Assembly (NCBI RefSeq): GCF_029937855.1
Contig: NZ_JAPYPC010000004.1
Location: 124,001 to 188,000 of the forward strand
Source of the DNA: Christiangramia sp.
GTDB taxonomy: Bacteria > Bacteroidota > Bacteroidia > Flavobacteriales > Flavobacteriaceae
Direction of reading: 5' to 3'
Length of the DNA: 64,000 nucleotides
Shown here: piece after piece, positions 26,862-37,066 of the stretch
Layout: each line of letters opens with the position of its first letter
Position numbering within the stretch: the stretch's first letter is position 1
The notes under the pieces: model-generated
Seen by the model: only the letters and a program-made list of their open reading frames with translations
Database searches by the model: none
Told to the model about the DNA's origin: nothing
Position numbers and translations under genes: made by a program

Positions 26862-27848
26862 ATGGTTGAAAATATTAGAAACATCGCAGTTCTAACCTCC
26901 GGAGGTGATGCTCCTGGAATGAACGCTGCCATTCGAGCAGTGGTTCGTGCCTGTTCATTCTATAAACTTGAATGCACTGGCGTTTTTAGAGGTTACCAGG
27001 GACTTATAGAAGCCGATTTTGAGCCATTGGATGCTCGCTCGGTTAGAAATATCATTAATAAAGGAGGAACATTTTTAAAGTCTACCCGCTCCAAAGAATT
27101 TCAAACTAAAGAAGGAAGGAAAAAAGCTTTTGAAAACCTTCAAACTAATAAAGTGGATGCCTTAATAGTGATTGGGGGAGACGGAACCTTTACGGGAGCC
27201 CAGCTTTTCAGCAATGAATTTGGTTTTCCTACCGTGGGTATTCCTGCTACCATAGATAATGACATCAATGGAACAGATTTTACGCTGGGATATGACACTG
27301 CGTTGAACACGGTGGTGGAAGCCATCGATAAGATTCGCGATACGGCAAGTTCCCATAACAGGCTTTTTCTTATAGAGGTAATGGGGCGTGATGCCGGTGA
27401 TATTGCTTTAAATAGTGGAATTGGTGCCGGAGCTGAAGAAATCCTTATACCGGAAGAGAATTTAGGTGTTGAACGGCTTATTGATTCCCTGCGGAAAAGT
27501 AAGAAATCTGGAAAGACTTCCAGTATTATCGTTGTTGCCGAGGGGGAAAAAAGTGGAAAGAACATCTTTGAGCTGGCTTCATATATTGAAGAGAACATGG
27601 ACGAATATGAAATAAGGGTTTCAGTTCTGGGGCATATACAACGCGGCGGTTCGCCAAGCTGTTTTGACCGCGTGTTGGCCAGTAAAATGGGTGTTGGAGC
27701 AGTAGAAGCTCTTATGAAAGGTAAATCTGAAATTATGATTGGAATACATCATCAAAAAGTAGTTCATGTAGACCTGTTAACTGCAATTAAAGGTGATGCA
27801 AAAATAGATAAAGAATTACGGAGGGTGGCAGACATCACTTCGGTATAA
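26862..27848 (+). CDS. pfkA: ATP-dependent 6-phosphofructokinase
   Basis: Phosphorylates fructose-6-phosphate in glycolysis. 328 residues, the usual bacterial PfkA length. Motifs: GGDAPGMNAAIR (ATP site), GGDGTFTGAQ with the glycine-rich loop (ATP-type rather than pyrophosphate-type), PATIDNDINGTDFTLGYDTA (catalytic Asp) and MGRDAGDIAL. It is followed after 16 bases by gapA. A copy of the LacI-type operator upstream suggests that glycolytic flux is raised together with malto-oligosaccharide uptake. Confidence 0.97.
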   Translation: MVENIRNIAVLTSGGDAPGMNAAIRAVVRACSFYKLECTGVFRGYQGLIEADFEPLDARSVRNIINKGGTFLKSTRSKEFQTKEGRKKAFENLQTNKVDALIVIGGDGTFTGAQLFSNEFGFPTVGIPATIDNDINGTDFTLGYDTALNTVVEAIDKIRDTASSHNRLFLIEVMGRDAGDIALNSGIGAGAEEILIPEENLGVERLIDSLRKSKKSGKTSSIIVVAEGEKSGKNIFELASYIEENMDEYEIRVSVLGHIQRGGSPSCFDRVLASKMGVGAVEALMKGKSEIMIGIHHQKVVHVDLLTAIKGDAKIDKELRRVADITSV

Positions 27849-27852
27849 TTAA

Positions 27853-28863
<1,011 letters not shown>

Positions 28864-28876
28864 AACATTTTTAACC

Positions 28877-28935
28877 AGGAAAAAATAGAGCTTAGGATTA
28901 TAAAATTTAATTTTTTATCCTCTCTATTTTTTCCT
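28877..28935 (+). terminator. Long inverted repeat after gapA
   Basis: AGGAAAAAATAGAG (28877-28890) and CTCTATTTTTTCCT (28922-28935) form a perfect 14-bp stem around a 31-base loop that itself contains AGGAT/ATCCT. The T-run lies inside the 3' arm instead of after it. It is a probable gapA transcript end or 3' stabiliser. Confidence 0.55.
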
Positions 28936-28961
28936 GATGTTTATTTTAATCATATAAGAAG

Positions 28962-29822
28962 ATGATATTAATTGCTGATGGTGGGTCTACGAAGTGTGAC
29001 TGGATACTTTTGAACAATGAAGGGGGACAGGTTTTTAAAACCCGTAGTAAAGGTCTGAACCCGGCTGTTTTTAAGGAAGCCATATTAGAGGAAAGATTGG
29101 CTGAGAATCCTGAGCTTGCCGAAGTAAGGGACACTATAGAAAAAGTACATTTTTACGGTGCCGGTTGTGGTACTCCAACGCCAAGAGAATTATTAAAAAG
29201 TATCATAGCCAATTATTTTACGAATGCAGATGAAGTGCTGGTGATGGAAGATACGGTAGCAGCGGTACATGCTGCTACTACTGAACCCGGGATCGTTTGT
29301 ATTTTAGGAACCGGCTCCAATTCTTGCTATTTTGATGGTGAAAAGATTCATCAGGCAGTAGATTCCCTGGGCTATATCCTTATGGATGAGGCGAGCGGTA
29401 ATTACTTCGGAAAAAGGCTTATAAGAGATTATTATTATAAAAGAATGCCCCCGGAAATCGCTGAAAAATTCAAAAAGGATTTCGACCTGAATTCAGATAC
29501 CATAAAGGCCAATTTGTACCGCAAGGAAAATCCAAACACTTATCTGGCCCATTTTGCAGAATTTATCTTTAAGAATGAACGAAACGGGTATTTTTATAAG
29601 CTTCTTCATGAAGGTCTTACAGACTTTGTGCACTCCAGGGTTATGAGTTATCCACAGGTAAATTCAGTTCCTGTCCATTTTATTGGGACTATAGCATTTT
29701 TCAGTGAAGATATAATTCGTGCGGTCTTACAACCCTATGGAATTGAGCTAGGCAATATTGTGAGAAGACCTATAGATGCTCTAATAGAGCATTATAGAAA
29801 AAACGTGCTTAAAAAGTCTTAA
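28962..29822 (+). CDS. BadF/BadG-type N-acetylglucosamine/sugar kinase
   Basis: 286 residues of the BadF/BadG/BcrA/BcrD ATPase family, which in Bacteroidetes includes N-acetylglucosamine kinases. The phosphate-1 loop is at the N-terminus (IADGGSTKCDW), and the sugar/ATP elements VMEDTVAAVHAATTEPGIVCILGTGSNSC follow in sequence; the adenosine region is VPVHFIGTIAFF. It could phosphorylate GlcNAc or the free glucose released by maltose phosphorylase; the sequence does not decide this. It stands between two hairpins as its own transcription unit. Confidence 0.82.
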   Translation: MILIADGGSTKCDWILLNNEGGQVFKTRSKGLNPAVFKEAILEERLAENPELAEVRDTIEKVHFYGAGCGTPTPRELLKSIIANYFTNADEVLVMEDTVAAVHAATTEPGIVCILGTGSNSCYFDGEKIHQAVDSLGYILMDEASGNYFGKRLIRDYYYKRMPPEIAEKFKKDFDLNSDTIKANLYRKENPNTYLAHFAEFIFKNERNGYFYKLLHEGLTDFVHSRVMSYPQVNSVPVHFIGTIAFFSEDIIRAVLQPYGIELGNIVRRPIDALIEHYRKNVLKKS

Positions 29823-29846
29823 ATAATTTTTTTTAACCCATATGCT

Positions 29847-29873
29847 AAACCTGTCATGGAAAGTGACAGGTTT
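29847..29873 (+). terminator. Intrinsic terminator after the sugar kinase
   Basis: ACCTGTCA (29849-29856) pairs with TGACAGGT (29864-29871), with a 7-base loop and a run of seven T (29871-29877) beginning in the 3' arm. Confidence 0.88.
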
Positions 29874-29959
29874 TTTTATTTTTTAACTTAAATTTGGCAA
29901 ATCTGGTTTTCGTATTATAAATCAGGGATTTATATGTTTAAAAGGGGGGCATCAAGAAA

Positions 29960-31102
29960 ATGACACGGGCATCTGAAATTTTAAAAAAGAATAGTTCCAG
30001 GATTATCGAAATCTGGGAAAGACGGGTAAAAAAGGAAATCCCGGCCGCAAAAAGCTCAAGCAATCTTGCTTTAAGAAATCAATTACCAAATGTACTGGAA
30101 GATATTGCACATATTATCGATCGATATGATGATTTGAGTGAAATTGAAAAATTTGAGCAGTTTGAGGAAATTATACAAAATAGCCTGGAACATGGAAGAC
30201 ACCGGGCAACCTCCTCTCATTATACTGTAAAACAAATATTACAGGAATATATTATTTTTCACAGGGTACTTACTGAAACATTGATAGACGAAGAGGCTTA
30301 CACGGAGGATGTGGGAATTGTACTTAAATATACTCTGGAAACTGCAATGTTGAATTCTGCTAGCTCGTTTAGTGATTCACTACAGGAAATGCGGGAAAAA
30401 CTTATCGGGACCTTAGCCCATGACATTAGAAACCCAATTTCCACCGCCTATTTTGCTTTTGATATTTTAAAGGTAACCAGTGATAAAGACCGCCAGGAAA
30501 AACTTGTCGCGATGGGGATGAGGAGTTTAAAAAAGTCATTGGAACTGGTTGAAGGTTTGCTGGATGCGATCAGCGTGAAAGCTGGTGAAGGCATCATGTT
30601 GAATTTTGCTGATACAGATATTGTAAAGGAAATTAAGTGGGTAGCCGATGAAGCTTCAGAAATTTATACAAAAGAGATTTCCTTTAACACCGAGGCAAAC
30701 AGTATGAAGGGAATTTTTGATGGTACCGCTATTAGGCGGGTGGTTGAAAATTTGGTAACGAATGCCGTTAAATACGGAGCTCCAGATACCACAATCAAAA
30801 TTCAACTTGAAGAAGTGGAGAATTCTGTAGTTATTAAAGTGCATAATTATGGTAAGGCCATTGATAAGGCAAATCAATCAGAAATTTTTGATTTTCTAAA
30901 TCGAGGAAATGGTTCTCATGATTCCGGATTGGAAAGTTGGGGAATGGGGCTAACTTTAGTGAAAAGTGTCGCTAATGCTCATGGAGGTAGTGTGGACCTG
31001 CACAGTACCGATGAAGAGGGTACTACATTTTCTATAACTTTACAAAAAGATTTTAACGAACCAGGTAAGGTGCGTACAGAATTAAATTACTCGGAAAACT
31101 GA
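29960..31102 (+). CDS. Soluble sensor histidine kinase with RsbR-type N-terminal domain
   Basis: 380 residues, with no membrane segment. The N-terminal 1-140 is helical and resembles the RsbRD-type globin-like domain of RsbT co-antagonist family proteins. A HisKA dimerisation domain follows with phospho-acceptor H154 in TLAHDIRNPI, then a HATPase domain with the N box (VVENLVTNAVKYG), a D-box-like segment and G box (WGMGLTLVKSVANAHGG). No response regulator is adjacent, so it is an orphan kinase. The start has a purine-rich upstream aggggggc. Confidence 0.87.
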   Translation: MTRASEILKKNSSRIIEIWERRVKKEIPAAKSSSNLALRNQLPNVLEDIAHIIDRYDDLSEIEKFEQFEEIIQNSLEHGRHRATSSHYTVKQILQEYIIFHRVLTETLIDEEAYTEDVGIVLKYTLETAMLNSASSFSDSLQEMREKLIGTLAHDIRNPISTAYFAFDILKVTSDKDRQEKLVAMGMRSLKKSLELVEGLLDAISVKAGEGIMLNFADTDIVKEIKWVADEASEIYTKEISFNTEANSMKGIFDGTAIRRVVENLVTNAVKYGAPDTTIKIQLEEVENSVVIKVHNYGKAIDKANQSEIFDFLNRGNGSHDSGLESWGMGLTLVKSVANAHGGSVDLHSTDEEGTTFSITLQKDFNEPGKVRTELNYSEN

Positions 31103-31347
31103 ATTCTGTAATAAGTTTATAAATTCACCGGCCAAACTGGTTTTTTGCAGTTGCGGTTGAAGGGGAATAAAAAAAATCGATTTTTCGCCGGCGAGCCTCA
31201 AAATGCTACCGATACTATTAACACACTGAAATACCTGTTAAGATTACAAGAGGGATAGACGGTTTTAATAATTTTTTTATTGTTTTAAAATACTTACCTT
31301 CAACAGCATACTTCCAAATCCCTACTTTTGGAGAATTTTAAAAATAT
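31103..31347. other. Spacer upstream of comM
   Basis: 245 bases without a gene. A segment at about 31156-31190 (gttgaagg..aataaaaaaaat..gatttttcgccg) resembles one in the spacer after comM at about 32988-33022. A TAnnTTTG match (TACTTTTG, 31323-31330) is a good candidate comM promoter, 18 bases before the ATG. Confidence 0.45.
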
Positions 31348-32886
31348 ATGCTGGTAAAAGTATATGGGAGCGCTGTATTTGGCGTGGAGGCAACAACTAT
31401 TACCGTAGAGGTTAATATAGCTTCGGGGATTGGGTATCATCTGGTAGGACTTCCAGATAATGCTGTAAAAGAATCCAGTTACAGGATTGCTGCAGCACTT
31501 CAGAACAATAATTATAAACTGCCGGGTAAAAAGATCATTATCAATATGGCTCCGGCCGACCTTAGAAAAGAAGGTTCTGCCTATGATCTAACTTTCGCGC
31601 TGGGAATCCTCGCAGCTTCCAATCAGATAAAAGCAGGGAATATTGCTGAATATCTTATTATGGGGGAATTATCCCTGGATGGTAGTCTTCAGCCTATTAA
31701 GGGAGCTTTACCTATTGCTATTCAGGCTAAGAAAGAAGGCTTTAAGGGCTTTATTCTTCCGGAGCAAAATGCCCGTGAAGCAGCAATTGTATCGGGTTTG
31801 GAAGTTTATGGTATTAACAATATTAAACAGGTTATAGATTTTTTTAATGCTGAACTTGAACTGGAAAGGACAGTGGTGAATACCCGTGAAATATTTTTTG
31901 AGAATTTAAATAATTTTGAGACCGATTTCGCCGATGTAAAAGGGCAGGAATCAATTAAAAGATGTATGGAGATCGCTGCGGCCGGTGGCCATAATATTAT
32001 TCTTATAGGTCCGCCTGGAGCCGGGAAAACCATGCTGGCCAAAAGGCTGCCAAGTATCCTGCCACCGATGACCTTGCAGGAAGCGCTGGAAACTACTAAA
32101 ATTCATAGCGTAGCGGGAAGAATAAAGGATAATGTGGGTCTAATGGCCCAGAGGCCGTTTAGGAGTCCGCATCATACTATTTCAGATGTTGCACTTGTTG
32201 GCGGGGGAACTTATCCTCAACCGGGTGAAATATCACTTTCTCATAATGGAGTGTTGTTTTTGGATGAGCTTCCTGAGTTTAAACGCGGAGTTTTGGAAGT
32301 GATGAGGCAACCTTTGGAAGATAGGGAAGTGACCATTTCGCGCGCCAGGTTTACCGTAACCTATCCTTCGAGTTTTATGCTGGTGGCCAGCATGAATCCA
32401 AGTCCGTCAGGCTATTTTAACGATCCCGGAGCGCCGGTTACTTCTTCTCCATTAGAAATGCAGCGATATTTAGGTAAGATCAGTGGCCCTTTGTTAGATC
32501 GTATCGATATTCATATTGAAGTGACACCCGTTCCCTTTGATAAATTAAGTGAAGAACGAAAGGGGGAATCCAGTATTGCTATTAGAGAAAGGGTAACGCG
32601 GGCGAGGGAAATACAACATGAGCGGTTTAAGGAAATTGAAAATATTCATTATAATGCCCAAATGGGCCCCCGGCAAATTAGGGAATTTTGCGGATTGGAA
32701 GATTCTTCAAAGCAGCTTCTTAAAGCTGCCATGGAAAAACTTAATCTTTCAGCAAGGGCTTATGACCGTATCTTGAAAGTTTCCCGAACCATAGCAGACC
32801 TTGGAAAAAGCAATTCGATCAAGGCAGATCATTTAAGTGAAGCAATTCAGTACAGAAGTCTGGATAGAGAAGGATGGTTAGGCTAA
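31348..32886 (+). CDS. comM: YifB/ComM-family Mg-chelatase-like AAA+ ATPase
   Basis: 512 residues. An N-terminal ChlI-type Lon-protease-like fold (about 1-170, with GLPDNAVKESSYRI) is followed by the AAA+ module with Walker A GPPGAGKT (221-228), Walker B LFLDELPEF, and the C-terminal Mg-chelatase subunit-like helical region. In naturally transformable bacteria ComM is a branch-migration helicase for integrating imported DNA; many non-competent bacteria also carry it. Single-gene unit; no competence genes are nearby. Confidence 0.93.
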   Translation: MLVKVYGSAVFGVEATTITVEVNIASGIGYHLVGLPDNAVKESSYRIAAALQNNNYKLPGKKIIINMAPADLRKEGSAYDLTFALGILAASNQIKAGNIAEYLIMGELSLDGSLQPIKGALPIAIQAKKEGFKGFILPEQNAREAAIVSGLEVYGINNIKQVIDFFNAELELERTVVNTREIFFENLNNFETDFADVKGQESIKRCMEIAAAGGHNIILIGPPGAGKTMLAKRLPSILPPMTLQEALETTKIHSVAGRIKDNVGLMAQRPFRSPHHTISDVALVGGGTYPQPGEISLSHNGVLFLDELPEFKRGVLEVMRQPLEDREVTISRARFTVTYPSSFMLVASMNPSPSGYFNDPGAPVTSSPLEMQRYLGKISGPLLDRIDIHIEVTPVPFDKLSEERKGESSIAIRERVTRAREIQHERFKEIENIHYNAQMGPRQIREFCGLEDSSKQLLKAAMEKLNLSARAYDRILKVSRTIADLGKSNSIKADHLSEAIQYRSLDREGWLG

Positions 32887-33213
32887 ATATTTTGAGCTTT
32901 AACCTTACAAATTCCACGATGGCTCTGCCTCGGGGTTTTCGCTTCACCTCTCCCTTGGAGAGGTCAGAACAGCTAAAAAGAAGTTCCGGGTGAAGGAAAA
33001 TAAAAAAAATAGGGTTTAGCCGCAGCGATCAATGATACAGATAACTATCGGTACTGCGAACTAGACCTACGGCTTGCCGCCGGAATAGCCGATTTCAAGA
33101 TTTTTTTTTATTTAACTAAACCTACGTTGGTTTTTTATATTTTTGGAAAGACCGTAAAAAGCCAATCTACAATTTCTGAAATTACCATATTCAGGAATTA
33201 ATAACCTAAACCA
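32887..33213. other. Structured spacer between comM and the DUF2891 gene
   Basis: 327 bases without a gene. It contains a strong hairpin (ACCTCTCC at 32946-32953 with GGAGAGGT at 32957-32964), the segment related to the comM upstream spacer (about 32988-33022), and a distant complementary pair, TAGGGTTTAG (about 33010-33019) with CTAAACCTA (about 33116-33124), that encloses about 100 bases and a T-run. It could be a small RNA or a dispersed repeat; no known family was recognised. Confidence 0.4.
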
Positions 33214-34377
33214 ATGAAAAGAATTTTTCTAATTTTTTTGTGCTTCGGGATATTTTCCTGTAAAGGAGATCGATCTCCGGATAATAATTCCAAAAAAACT
33301 TCCACCGACAGTCTAAATACAGAAGATTTAATTCCTGATGCCCTTACAAATAGTACCCCGGTGGTGTTAAACCTGCAGGAAGCGAATAAATTGGCGGAGC
33401 TGCCACTAAATTGTATAGATACTGAGTATCCTAATAAACTAGGCCAAACCTTAGAAAATAAAGAAGCTATGGGAGAGCCTCATGAACTGCATCCGGCTTT
33501 TTATGGTTGTTTTGATTGGCATTCTTCCGTTCATGCCCATTGGTCCCTTGTGAGTTTGCTAAAGCGATTTCCAGATCTTGAAAAAAAGGAAGCGATACGG
33601 GAAAGTTTAAAAAGATCATTAAGTTCAGAAAATATTCAGGCAGAAATAGATTATTTTAAAAGGGAAGAAAGTGGTTCTTACGAACGTACGTATGGATGGG
33701 CCTGGCTCTTAAAACTTGCTGAAGAATTAAAAACCTGGGAAGACCCATTAGGAGAGGAACTATCTCAAAATCTCCAGCCACTCACAGATTTGATCGTAAA
33801 TAAATATATAGAGTTTCTGCCAAAACTCAATTATCCTATCAGAGTAGGGGAACATACCAATACTGCATTTGGACTAGCCTTTGCTTATGATTATGCCGAG
33901 GCCACCAAAAATGAAAAGCTTATGGAGGTAGTGAAAAAACGTGCCCAGGATTTTTATTTAGAAGATGATGACTGTCCTGTTTCCTGGGAACCCAGTGGCT
34001 ATGATTTCCTTTCTCCCTGTCTTTCTGAAATTGATATTATGAGAAGGGTGCTTCCGAAGAATGCCTTTAGCCTTTGGGTTGACGATTTTATGCCGCAACT
34101 TAAAAATGAAGATTTTGAAATGGAAGTTGGAGAAGTTTCAGATAGAACAGATGGGAAACTGGTTCACCTGGACGGTCTTAATTTTAGCCGCGCCTGGGTT
34201 TTCTATGCCCTTGCAAATCAATATCCGGAAACTTTCGGACACCTAAAATCGCTCGCAAATGAGCATGTTTCTTATTCTTTTCCAAATGTGGTAGGTGATA
34301 GTTATGAAGGTGGTCACTGGTTGGGTACTTTTGCCATTTATGCGCTAAAAGAATCAGGGAATAGACCTAAAGCTTGA
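33214..34377 (+). CDS. DUF2891-family lipoprotein
   Basis: 387 residues with a lipoprotein signal (IFSC, lipidated C16). The mature part matches the DUF2891 family, which has the conserved segment HPAFYGCFDWHSSVHAHW and an all-helical glycosidase-like look (repeated W, H and D-rich helices; WEPSGYDFLSPCLSE; EGGHWLGTFA). Function is unknown. Its stop overlaps the TTG start of the Nramp-family gene (TTGA), which places it at the head of the pxpABC operon. A periplasmic role linked to pyroglutamate or peptide use is a guess from context. Confidence 0.82.
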   Translation: MKRIFLIFLCFGIFSCKGDRSPDNNSKKTSTDSLNTEDLIPDALTNSTPVVLNLQEANKLAELPLNCIDTEYPNKLGQTLENKEAMGEPHELHPAFYGCFDWHSSVHAHWSLVSLLKRFPDLEKKEAIRESLKRSLSSENIQAEIDYFKREESGSYERTYGWAWLLKLAEELKTWEDPLGEELSQNLQPLTDLIVNKYIEFLPKLNYPIRVGEHTNTAFGLAFAYDYAEATKNEKLMEVVKKRAQDFYLEDDDCPVSWEPSGYDFLSPCLSEIDIMRRVLPKNAFSLWVDDFMPQLKNEDFEMEVGEVSDRTDGKLVHLDGLNFSRAWVFYALANQYPETFGHLKSLANEHVSYSFPNVVGDSYEGGHWLGTFAIYALKESGNRPKA

Positions 34378-35594
34378 GAAATTTCTTTAAAAATCTTGGT
34401 CCCGGAATATTAGTTTCGGCAGCTTTTATTGGTCCCGGTACGGTAACCGTTTGCAGTCTAGCCGGAGTGAATTTTGGATATTCTTTACTCTGGGCTTTGC
34501 TTATTTCTATTTTTGCCTGCATTGTTTTACAGGAAATGTCTGCCCGGCTCGGGCTTATTTCAGGAAAAGGTCTTAGTGATTGTATTCGGGAAGAGATGAA
34601 ACATCCTGTTATAAGGGTATTTACACTTTTCCTGATCTTTTCAGCCATAGTTATCGGGAATGCAGCCTATGAAGCAGGAAATATTTCAGGAGCTGTATTG
34701 GGAATGGAAGCTGTGTTTACTTCAATGAGTTATAATCTGGGAGCATTCAGTATCAATTTATGGAGTTTACTAATAGGCGGGATCGCCTTTTTCCTGCTAT
34801 TCCTGGGTAGTTACAAAAAGCTTGAAAAAATTTTTATAGCCCTGGTGTTGCTTATGAGTGTTGCGTTTATACTTACCGCATTCCTGACCAAACCCGATAT
34901 TACCGAAATTTTTAAAGGATTTATTCCCGGCTCTTTTGATGCCGGGCTTCTTACTATTATTGCCCTGGTGGGAACCACGGTGGTTCCTTACAACCTCTTC
35001 TTACATGCCTCTCTGGTTAGTGAAAAGTGGAACGGACCAAAATATCTTGGAGCAGTGAGAAAGGAACTGGTTTTTTCCATTGTTTTGGGAGGCCTGGTTT
35101 CTATGGCGATCGTTATTTGTGCGGCTGCTTCTAATATTACTAATATAGAAAGCGCAGGAGACCTTGCAGTAGGTCTGGAACCACTCTTTGGGAATTCAGC
35201 TACGGTATTCCTCGCTATAGGGTTACTGGCGGCCGGGATCACCTCTTCAATAACGGCACCGCTGGCGGCTGCTTATGTGGTGAAGGGATGTATGGGATGG
35301 AAAGGCGGAATGCAGTCTACAAAGTTTAAAATGGTCTGGATGGGGATCATTATTCTTGGTGTTTTCTTTTCTTCTTTGGGAATAAAACCGGTGGAAATAA
35401 TACAATTTGCCCAAATTGCTAACGGACTGGTGCTGCCAATCATCGCAATTTTCTTATTTTGGATAGTGAACCAACATGCTGTTCTTGGAGAATATAAGAA
35501 TAATATTCTTCAGAATATCATTGGTTTTATAGTGATTGCGCTTGCAGTGTTTTTGGGAGCAAAGTCCATTTTTAGTGTAATTCAGAATATATAG
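34374..35594 (+). CDS. Nramp-family transporter lacking the metal-binding residues (YcsG-like)
   Basis: 406 residues, about 11 membrane helices, with the Nramp fold. Start is a TTG overlapping the upstream stop. The helix-1 metal motif DPGN is replaced by GPGT (FIGPGTVTV), and the helix-6 MPH motif by VPY (GTTVVPYNLFLHASLV), so the Asp, Asn and Met ligands of manganese/iron transporters are all gone. A similar Nramp relative (YcsG) sits in the ycsF-kipI-kipA operon of Bacillus subtilis. The operon position before pxpABC suggests transport linked to 5-oxoproline metabolism; this is inference. Confidence 0.88.
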   Translation: MRNFFKNLGPGILVSAAFIGPGTVTVCSLAGVNFGYSLLWALLISIFACIVLQEMSARLGLISGKGLSDCIREEMKHPVIRVFTLFLIFSAIVIGNAAYEAGNISGAVLGMEAVFTSMSYNLGAFSINLWSLLIGGIAFFLLFLGSYKKLEKIFIALVLLMSVAFILTAFLTKPDITEIFKGFIPGSFDAGLLTIIALVGTTVVPYNLFLHASLVSEKWNGPKYLGAVRKELVFSIVLGGLVSMAIVICAAASNITNIESAGDLAVGLEPLFGNSATVFLAIGLLAAGITSSITAPLAAAYVVKGCMGWKGGMQSTKFKMVWMGIIILGVFFSSLGIKPVEIIQFAQIANGLVLPIIAIFLFWIVNQHAVLGEYKNNILQNIIGFIVIALAVFLGAKSIFSVIQNI

Positions 35595-36335
35595 ATGAAA
35601 AAGACCATACATATAAATTGCGATCTGGGGGAAGGTGGAAAGTTTGATGAAGAGCTAATGCCGTTAATATCTGCCTGTAATATTGCCTGCGGAGGCCATG
35701 CAGGAAATTTAGAAACGATGCACCGAACGGTTAGGCTCGCTATGGAACACGGCGTTGAAATTGGAGCGCATCCTTCTTATCCCGATAGGCAAAACTTCGG
35801 AAGGAATCATATAGAAATGTCTGAAGAAGATCTAAAATTATCTATAGAGGGACAGGTATTGAGCCTGAAACAAATCGCCGAATCTGAAGGTGGGAAACTT
35901 ACCCATGTAAAGCTTCACGGTGCCCTTTATAATGATGCCGCAAAAGATGAAAATATTGCCAGGATTATTCTTGAATGCCTTGAAGATCTGGATGCACATT
36001 TCAACCTATATGTACCGGTAAATTCAAAAATTTCGAAACTTGGAATGGGGAAATTCGATCTGTTTTTTGAAGCATTTGGAGACCGGAATTATAACAAAAA
36101 TTACAGTCTTGTTTCCCGCTCCAAAAGCAACGCGTTAATCACTCAAAAAGAAGAGGTTTTTAAGCTTGTTTTTTCAGTATTCCAGGAGCATGAAATTCTA
36201 ACAATCTCAGGGGATAAAATATCGGCTGATGCAGATACTTTTTGTTTGCATAGTGACACTCCTTCTTCAGTAGAAATTATCGAATTTTTACATAAAAAAT
36301 TTGCCGAAAAAGGAATAGGAGTAAAGAATACTTAA
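35595..36335 (+). CDS. pxpA: 5-oxoprolinase subunit A (LamB/YcsF family)
   Basis: 246 residues, the family length. Hallmarks at the N-terminus are INCDLGEGG and CNIACGGHAGN, with GAHPSYPDRQNFGR, KLHGALYN and SRSKSNALI further on. PxpA with PxpB and PxpC forms the ATP-dependent prokaryotic 5-oxoprolinase that opens 5-oxoproline (pyroglutamate) to glutamate. It starts immediately after the transporter stop and ends on the pxpB start. Confidence 0.94.
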   Translation: MKKTIHINCDLGEGGKFDEELMPLISACNIACGGHAGNLETMHRTVRLAMEHGVEIGAHPSYPDRQNFGRNHIEMSEEDLKLSIEGQVLSLKQIAESEGGKLTHVKLHGALYNDAAKDENIARIILECLEDLDAHFNLYVPVNSKISKLGMGKFDLFFEAFGDRNYNKNYSLVSRSKSNALITQKEEVFKLVFSVFQEHEILTISGDKISADADTFCLHSDTPSSVEIIEFLHKKFAEKGIGVKNT

Positions 36336-37066
36336 TGGCAGATTATCCTCAAATATTACCCCTGGGAGATCGCTCCATTTTGATAAATTTTAAAAAAGAA
36401 ATTAGTCTTGAAACACTTGACAAGGTCCTTTTCTTTAAGAAAAGAATAGAAAATTTTAAATTTAAAGAAAAGGTTGAGGTAACAAATACATATAACTCGT
36501 TATTAGTAAGTTACATGTTCACTATAGAAGATGTCTATAGTGAGGTTTTAAGGTTAAAAAGCCTTTTAAGTGAGGCTAATATACCAAAAATATCGAACTA
36601 CAAAATTTTTCAGATTCCCGTATGTTACGATAGAAAATTTGGATTGGATCTGGAGTATATTTCTAAAGAGAAGGATCTGGAAATTGATGAAATAATTCAA
36701 TGGCATACGGCGCCATTATACCAGGTTTATTTTATAGGTTTCCTGCCCGGGTTTTTATACCTGGGAGGGCTTGATGAAAGGCTTTATATTTCCAGAAAAA
36801 AAACACCTCGCAGAGCAGTCGAAAAAGGCGCTGTTGGAATAGGTGAAAAACAAACTGGAATTTACCCGAAATCCAGCCCCGGTGGATGGCAGATTTTAGG
36901 CAAAACTCCGGTAGATCTTTTCGATAAAAACCGGAAGCCTCCCTGTCCTTTTTCTGCCGGAGATAAAATTAAATTCAATGCTGTTTCCAAAACTGAATTT
37001 CTCGAAATTGAAAAGGAAATTACAGATGGAAACTACACCTTGAAATTTGAAAATCATGAAAGCTGA
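36335..37066 (+). CDS. pxpB: 5-oxoprolinase subunit B (KipI family)
   Basis: 243 residues of the allophanate-hydrolase subunit 1/KipI family: N-terminal ILPLGDRSILINF, cyclophilin-like C-terminal half with the PVCYD, FLPGFLYLGGLDERL and RAVEKGAVGIGEKQTGIYP segments. Provides the catalytic partner of PxpC. Its ATG overlaps the pxpA stop and its end overlaps pxpC. Confidence 0.93.
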   Translation: MADYPQILPLGDRSILINFKKEISLETLDKVLFFKKRIENFKFKEKVEVTNTYNSLLVSYMFTIEDVYSEVLRLKSLLSEANIPKISNYKIFQIPVCYDRKFGLDLEYISKEKDLEIDEIIQWHTAPLYQVYFIGFLPGFLYLGGLDERLYISRKKTPRRAVEKGAVGIGEKQTGIYPKSSPGGWQILGKTPVDLFDKNRKPPCPFSAGDKIKFNAVSKTEFLEIEKEITDGNYTLKFENHES

